A stretch of DNA of 49,686 nucleotides, taken from positions 1 to 49,686 of the forward strand of contig JAIFMP010000022.1 of assembly GCA_020048405.1 (NCBI GenBank), read 5' to 3'. Source of the stretch: Hydrogenophaga sp. GTDB lineage: Bacteria > Pseudomonadota > Gammaproteobacteria > Burkholderiales > Burkholderiaceae_C. Below the pieces are notes generated by a model. The model was not told the DNA's origin and made no database searches. It saw only the letters and a list, made by a program, of their open reading frames with translations. The first letter of the stretch is position 1; each line of letters starts with the position of its first letter. The position numbers and the translations under genes are program-made. Of the stretch, positions 43,141 through 49,686 are shown piece by piece.

Positions 43141-43175
43141 GCCCCCTGCCAGTCAAGGCAGGGGGCTTTTGTTTT
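43141..43175 (+). terminator. Strong intrinsic terminator after the Bax-inhibitor gene
   Basis: GCCCCCTGCC (43141-43150) pairs perfectly with GGCAGGGGGC (43157-43166), loop AGTCAA, then TTTTGTTTT. Confidence 0.95.
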
Positions 43176-43197
43176 GCGCAGGCTCAAGATGTAAATC

Positions 43198-43246
43198 GAA
43201 AAAAGCTTCTAACGCTTGATGGGGTTGGTTTTGTAGCTACGGTTTT
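43198..43246. repeat. Degenerate dispersed repeat next to the GntR gene
   Basis: CGAAAAAAGCTTCTAACGCT, then TGATGGGGTTGGTTTTGTAG and CTACGGTTTT. This is the copy closest to the consensus of the window's dispersed repeat family. It lies between two convergent genes. Confidence 0.65.
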
Positions 43247-43247
43247 A

Positions 43248-43875
43248 TCAGACCGCAGCGGTCAGTCCATTGGTGAAGTGCTCGCGCATGCGGGCCGTGG
43301 TGGCGGTGGCATCACGCGCCAAGAGGGCGGACATGATGGCCCGGTGTTCGGCGAGAGACTCCTGCAGCCGCCCAGTCTTGAACAGCGAGTTGTGCCGGTT
43401 GAGCTTCATGACCTTGCGCAAATCGGCCACCATCTGGTCACGCCAGCGGTTCTGAGCCAAGGCCAGCAGGCGCATGTGAAAACGTTCATTGATGGCAAAA
43501 AAACGGTCGCGGTCGGCCACGGCGGTTTCCAGCTCCTGGTGCAGGGCCTGCAACTCTGCCAGTTGGGCATCGGTGGCGGTGAGTGCCACCATGGCAGCGG
43601 CATCGCTCTCCAGCAGGGCCAGCAGGTGGTACACGTCCCGCATGTCTTGGGCCGACACCTCTGTCACATAAGCTCCCCGGCGCACCTTCATGGTGACCAG
43701 CCCTTCAGCCGCCAGCACTTTCAGGGCTTCTCGCAGCGGGGTGCGGCTGATGCCCAGTTCTTGCGCCAGCCGCAGTTCGTCAATCCAACTCCCCGGCTCC
43801 AAGCAACTCGGCCACTTCTTCATACAGGGCTCGGGTGGACAGAGTGGGTGCAGTGACTGAGGCTGGCGGCGACAT
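43248..43875 (-). pseudogene. GntR (FadR-type) regulator next to methylmalonyl-CoA mutase, disrupted by a small out-of-frame deletion
   Basis: From ATG 43875 the frame gives MSPPASVTAP and LYEEVAEL. Near 43803 it must jump to another frame to read LEPGSWIDELRLAQELGISRTPLREALKVL and the full FadR-type C-terminus, ending at 43248. The paralogue at 1190 shows nine residues (LRERIFSGE) at this spot; one nucleotide remains here, so about 26 are missing, removing part of helix 1. The later helix-turn-helix is identical over GISRTPLREALKVLAAEGLV. A divergent repressor for the propionate/methylmalonyl-CoA genes is the likely role, inferred from position. As with the other three lesions, a sequence error is possible. 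Confidence 0.78.
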
Positions 43876-43903
43876 GGGCAGGGATTGTAAGACCTTGGCA
43901 ATT

Positions 43904-43930
43904 TTCTGAATGAATAATTATGAATCACGT
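43904..43930. promoter_or_regulatory. ATTCAT/ATAATTAT operator candidate in front of scpA
   Basis: On the minus strand the sequence reads GTGATTCATAATTATTCATT, with ATTCAT repeated at a 10-bp spacing. The malonate regulator promoter shares GTGATT and CATAATTA with the same period. It is centred about 65 bases before the mutase start and 40 bases before the GntR start. Confidence 0.45.
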
Positions 43931-43980
43931 AAAATGCCGTGGTTTCAATTCACTCCCTGTTGCACTGCCGAGGTCTGCCC

Positions 43981-46131
<2,151 letters not shown>

Positions 46132-46136
46132 AGCCA

Positions 46137-47183
46137 GTGGTTGTGAACGCGTCAGCCCAGCCGCCGCTGTTGGACGGCATCGTGAATGGCAACGCTGCCG
46201 TGCAACGCCGTGCCATGGCCAAGGCCATCACGCTGCTGGAGTCCACCCGCAAGGACCACCGTGCCCAAGCCGACGAGCTGCTGACCGCCATGCTGCCGCA
46301 CACGGGCAAGGCGCTGCGCTTGGGCATCAGCGGTGTGCCGGGTGTGGGCAAAAGCACCTTCATTGAGGCGCTGGGCCTGTATCTGATTGGCCTGGGCCAT
46401 CGCGTGGCTGTGCTGGCGGTGGACCCGTCCAGCACGGTGTCGGGCGGCAGCATTCTGGGTGACAAAACCCGCATGGAGTTTTTGTCGGTGCACCCCCAGG
46501 CCTACATCCGCCCCAGCCCCAGCAGCGGCACGCTGGGCGGCGTGGCCGAAAAAACCCGCGAAAGCATGCTGGTGTGCGAGGCCGCTGGCTACAGCGTGGT
46601 GCTGGTGGAAACCGTGGGCGTTGGCCAGAGCGAAACGGCCGTGGCCAACATGACCGACATGTTTTGCCTGCTGCAGTTGCCCAACGCCGGCGACGACCTG
46701 CAGGCCATCAAAAAAGGCGTGATGGAGCTGGCCGACCTGGTGGTCATCAACAAGGCCGACATCGACCCCAACGCCGCGACGCGGGCGCGGGCGCAAATCA
46801 TGTCCAGCCTGCGCTTGTTGGGTTTGCACGGCAACCCCGACCACATGCACCACGACCAGGAGATCTGGCACCCGCAGGTCATTCAAATCAGCGCGCTTCA
46901 AAACCAGGGTGTGGACGGTTTTTGGGCCGAGGTGCTCAACTTCCAGCGCCTGCAAACCGCCAATGGCCGGCTGGCTGCACGCCGCCAGCACCAGGCCCAG
47001 GCCTGGATGTGGGAGCGCATTGATGCTGGGCTGAAGCTGGCTTTTCGGCAGCACCCCGCCGTGCGCGCGCAGCTGGATGCACTCACCGCGCAGGTGGCGG
47101 CGGGCGATGTGGCGGCATCCACGGCAGCGCGCACCCTGCTCAACCTGTATGCCGAGCGCTCGCCCCCTGCGGGCGTGCATTGA
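46137..47183 (+). CDS. meaB: MeaB/ArgK-type GTPase, chaperone of methylmalonyl-CoA mutase
   Basis: A 348-residue G3E GTPase. The P-loop is GVPGVGKSTF, the Switch/Walker B part VETVGVGQSE and the guanine-specificity motif NKAD (VVINKADID). It loads and protects the B12 cofactor of the mutase. The start appears to be GTG 46137, five bases after the mutase stop. GTG 46143 is an alternative. Older names (ArgK, LAO transport ATPase) are misleading. Confidence 0.94.
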   Translation: MVVNASAQPPLLDGIVNGNAAVQRRAMAKAITLLESTRKDHRAQADELLTAMLPHTGKALRLGISGVPGVGKSTFIEALGLYLIGLGHRVAVLAVDPSSTVSGGSILGDKTRMEFLSVHPQAYIRPSPSSGTLGGVAEKTRESMLVCEAAGYSVVLVETVGVGQSETAVANMTDMFCLLQLPNAGDDLQAIKKGVMELADLVVINKADIDPNAATRARAQIMSSLRLLGLHGNPDHMHHDQEIWHPQVIQISALQNQGVDGFWAEVLNFQRLQTANGRLAARRQHQAQAWMWERIDAGLKLAFRQHPAVRAQLDALTAQVAAGDVAASTAARTLLNLYAERSPPAGVH

Positions 47184-47191
47184 ATCATGAA

Positions 47192-47244
47192 TAAAAATAG
47201 CCTCTAGCGCTTTACTGTATTCACTTGTCAGCTATCTGAAGTTT
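47192..47244. repeat. Degenerate dispersed repeat between meaB and pccB
   Basis: TAAAAATAGCCTCTAGCGCT, then TTACTGTATTCACTTGTCAG and CTATCTGAAG. Contains the TAGC-TCTAGCGCTT core and the CAGCTAT end block of the family. Confidence 0.65.
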
Positions 47245-47286
47245 TATCTTTTTCATCCCTTTTTCGCACGTCAGAAAGAGCCCACC

Positions 47287-48819
47287 ATGCAAGACATCCT
47301 TCAACAACTGGAAGAAAAGCGCGCCGCAGCCCGTCTGGGTGGCGGCCAAAAGCGCATCGATGCGCAACACAAAAAGGGCAAGCTCACCGCCCGCGAGCGC
47401 TTGGAGGTGCTGCTGGACGAGGGCACGTTTGAAGAGTGGGACATGTTTGTCGAGCACCGCTGCACCGACTTTGGCATGCAAGACCAGAAGATCCCCGGCG
47501 ACGGCGTGGTCACCGGTTACGGGATGATCAACGGCCGCCTGGTGTTTGTGTTCAGCCAGGACTTCACGGTGTTTGGTGGCGCGCTGTCTGAAGCGCATGC
47601 CGAAAAAATCTGCAAGGTGATGGACCAGGCCATGAAGGTGGGTGCCCCCGTCATTGGCCTGAACGACTCGGGCGGTGCCCGCATTCAAGAGGGCGTGGCC
47701 AGCTTGGGCGGCTATGCCGACGTGTTTCAGCGCAACGTGATGGCCAGCGGCGTCATCCCACAAATCAGCATGATCATGGGCCCCTCGGCCGGTGGCGCGG
47801 TGTATTCGCCCGCCATGACCGACTTCATCTTCATGGTGAAAGACAGCAGCTACATGTTCGTCACCGGTCCCGAGGTGGTGAAAACCGTGACGCATGAAGA
47901 AGTCACCGCCGAAGAACTGGGCGGTGCCGTGACGCACACCACCAAGAGCGGTGTGGCCGACATGGCCTTCGAGAATGACGTGGAAGCGCTGCTGATGCTG
48001 CGTCGCCTGTACAACTACCTGCCCCTGAACAACCGCGAAAAAGCGCCCGTGCGCCAGAGCGGCGACCCCATCAGCCGCATGGAGTTGAGCCTGGACACGC
48101 TGGTGCCCGACAACCCCAACAAGCCCTACGACATGAAGGAGCTGATCGTCAAAACCGTGGACGACGGCGACTTTTTCGAGCTGCAGCCCGAGTACGCCAA
48201 AAACATCCTCATCGGCTTTGCCCGCATGGATGGCCAGACCGTGGGCATCGTGGCCAACCAGCCGCTGGTGCTGGCCGGTTGCCTGGACATCAAAAGCTCC
48301 ATCAAGGCTGCGCGTTTTGTGCGTTTCTGCGATGCGTTCAACATCCCCGTGGTCACGTTTGTGGACGTGCCCGGTTTCATGCCCGGCACCAGCCAGGAGT
48401 ACGGCGGCATCATCAAACACGGTGCCAAGCTGTTGTACGCATATGCAGAGTGCACGGTGCCCAAAATCACGGTGATCACCCGCAAGGCTTACGGCGGCGC
48501 ATACGACGTGATGGCCTCCAAACACCTGCGCGGCGATGTGAACCTGGCCTGGCCCAACGCCGAAATTGCAGTCATGGGCGCCAAGGGCGCAGTGGAAATC
48601 ATCTTCCGCGAAGACAAGGGCGACCCCGAAAAACTGGCCGCCAAAGAAGCCGAATACAAGGCCCGCTTTGCCAACCCGTTTGTGGCCGGTGCCCGTGGCT
48701 TCATCGACGACGTGATCCTGCCGCACGAAACGCGCAAGCGCATTTGCCGTTCACTGGTGATGCTGAAAGACAAGAAGCTGGAAAACCCCTGGCGCAAGCA
48801 CGGGAACATCCCACTCTGA
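47287..48819 (+). CDS. pccB: Propionyl-CoA carboxylase beta subunit (carboxyltransferase)
   Basis: A 510-residue biotin-dependent carboxyltransferase that transfers CO2 from carboxybiotin to propionyl-CoA. It has two crotonase-like halves. [14 protein letters not shown] and [16 protein letters not shown] form the acyl-CoA oxyanion site, and [17 protein letters not shown] with [11 protein letters not shown] form the biotin side. It ends WRKHGNIPL, typical of PccB. It precedes pccA by 32 bases. Confidence 0.95.
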   Translation: MQDILQQLEEKRAAARLGGGQKRIDAQHKKGKLTARERLEVLLDEGTFEEWDMFVEHRCTDFGMQDQKIPGDGVVTGYGMINGRLVFVFSQDFTVFGGALSEAHAEKICKVMDQAMKVGAPVIGLNDSGGARIQEGVASLGGYADVFQRNVMASGVIPQISMIMGPSAGGAVYSPAMTDFIFMVKDSSYMFVTGPEVVKTVTHEEVTAEELGGAVTHTTKSGVADMAFENDVEALLMLRRLYNYLPLNNREKAPVRQSGDPISRMELSLDTLVPDNPNKPYDMKELIVKTVDDGDFFELQPEYAKNILIGFARMDGQTVGIVANQPLVLAGCLDIKSSIKAARFVRFCDAFNIPVVTFVDVPGFMPGTSQEYGGIIKHGAKLLYAYAECTVPKITVITRKAYGGAYDVMASKHLRGDVNLAWPNAEIAVMGAKGAVEIIFREDKGDPEKLAAKEAEYKARFANPFVAGARGFIDDVILPHETRKRICRSLVMLKDKKLENPWRKHGNIPL

Positions 48820-48851
48820 TCGCCCGGACGACCCCCTAGGAGCACAAGAAC

Positions 48852-49686
48852 ATGTTCACCAAAATCCTGATCGCCAACCGAGGCGAAATTGCCTGCCGCG
48901 TCATTGCCACCGCCCGCAAAATGGGCATCAAAACCGTGGCGGTTTACTCTGACGCTGATAAAGAAGCCCGCCATGTCAAGCTGGCTGACGAAGCCGTCAA
49001 CATTGGCCCTGCACCCAGCCGCGAAAGCTATCTGCTGGCCGACAAAATCATTGCCGCCTGCAAGGCCACCGGCGCACAGGCCGTGCACCCCGGCTACGGC
49101 TTTTTGAGCGAAAACGCCGAATTTTCCAAGCGCGTGGAAGAAGAGGGAATCACCTTCATTGGCCCCAAGCACTACTCCATCGGGAAGATGGGCGACAAGA
49201 TCGAGTCCAAAAAGCTCGCCGGTGCCGCGGGCGTGAACTGCATCCCCGGTGTGAACGACGCCATTGAAACACCCGAGCGGGCGGTTGAAATTGCCCAAGG
49301 CATTGGTTATCCGGTCATGATCAAGGCCAGCGCCGGTGGCGGTGGCAAGGGCCTGCGCGTTGCCTTCAACGACAAGGAAGCGTTTGAGGGCTTCACCAGC
49401 TGCCGCAACGAGGCGCGCAACAGTTTTGGCGATGACCGCGTGTTCATCGAAAAGTTTGTCGAGGAACCCCGCCACATCGAAATCCAGCTGATTGGCGACA
49501 GCCACGGCAACGTGCTGTACCTGAACGAGCGCGAGTGCTCTATCCAGCGCCGCCACCAGAAGGTGATTGAAGAGGCCCCATCTCCGTTCATCAGTGAAGC
49601 CACCCGCAAAGCCATGGGCGAGCAGGCCGTGGCCCTGGCCAAGGCCGTGAAGTACGAAAGTGCAGGCACGGTGGAGTTTGTGGTGG
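48852..49686 (+). CDS. pccA: Propionyl-CoA carboxylase alpha subunit, N-terminal part (partial, runs off window)
   Basis: The visible 278 residues are the biotin carboxylase domain of an acyl-CoA carboxylase. [18 protein letters not shown] opens it, then [13 protein letters not shown], the ATP-binding glycine loop [26 protein letters not shown] and [19 protein letters not shown]. The biotin carrier domain lies beyond the right edge. The start has an AGGAG site 9 bases upstream. Assignment to propionyl-CoA follows from PccB and the mutase next door. Confidence 0.94.
   Translation, partial: MFTKILIANRGEIACRVIATARKMGIKTVAVYSDADKEARHVKLADEAVNIGPAPSRESYLLADKIIAACKATGAQAVHPGYGFLSENAEFSKRVEEEGITFIGPKHYSIGKMGDKIESKKLAGAAGVNCIPGVNDAIETPERAVEIAQGIGYPVMIKASAGGGGKGLRVAFNDKEAFEGFTSCRNEARNSFGDDRVFIEKFVEEPRHIEIQLIGDSHGNVLYLNERECSIQRRHQKVIEEAPSPFISEATRKAMGEQAVALAKAVKYESAGTVEFVV

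Overview
The window looks like a chromosomal segment of a betaproteobacterium of the order Burkholderiales, most likely family Comamonadaceae. The reasons are high GC with dense short-spaced operons, a Bug-type solute-binding protein, an FNR-controlled cbb3 oxidase cluster, a class I polyhydroxyalkanoate (PHA) operon, the thrS-infC-rpmI-rplT-pheST-ihfA-merR-tRNA-Pro order, and dispersed AT-rich repeats of a type common in that family. Genus cannot be fixed by eye.

Layout. 1-1055: 3' end of trmD, then lgt. 1144-6649: a malonate-use operon (GntR regulator, malonyl-CoA decarboxylase, Tat-exported Bug binding protein, crotonase-family protein, MatB-like malonyl-CoA synthetase). 6741-7184: universal stress protein on the minus strand. 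7306-16998: micro-oxic respiration block (ccoI, ccoS, ccoN, ccoO, ccoQ, ccoP, fixH-like, a small Cys-tailed membrane protein, fnr, hemN, a TauE/SafE-like membrane protein) with four FNR boxes. 17020-17946: EamA-type transporter. 18205-19521: isocitrate lyase. 19820-27725: translation operon thrS-infC-rpmI-rplT-pheS-pheT-ihfA-merR, preceded by a complete-looking threonine attenuator. 27733-29872: tRNA-Pro(GGG) carrying a 2.0-kb integrated remnant with a truncated integrase and a cluster of palindromes. 30113-33289: Nudix, fumarylacetoacetate-hydrolase-family protein, maleylacetoacetate/maleylpyruvate isomerase, PgeF and a small membrane protein. 33430-37325: phaC-phaA-phaB. 37521-43113: chemoreceptor, dusA, AIM24/TIGR00266 protein, NhaR-like regulator, hibernation factor, Bax-inhibitor-1 protein. 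43248-49686: propionyl-CoA/methylmalonyl-CoA pathway (GntR regulator, mutase, MeaB, PccB, PccA, the last cut by the window edge).

How the parts fit. The malonate and propionate modules feed acyl-CoA into central metabolism, isocitrate lyase supports growth on C2 units, and PHA genes store surplus acetyl-CoA. The FNR block adapts respiration and haem synthesis to low oxygen.

Most notable observations. (1) A 13-residue leader peptide with five threonines, a 13-bp hairpin, a competing 9-bp antiterminator and a terminator lie directly upstream of thrS and form a textbook ribosome-mediated attenuator. (2) Four genes (both GntR regulators, ccoI, ccoN) each carry one small out-of-frame deletion. 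Comparing the two GntR paralogues with each other gives 26 missing nucleotides in both. This is either a recurrent lesion or a systematic sequencing/assembly artefact. (3) A four-fold ATTAC array with exact 10-bp period sits upstream of the malonate regulator, and a related two-fold array sits at the methylmalonyl-CoA mutase promoter. (4) A palindrome cluster lies inside the tRNA-Pro-integrated remnant.
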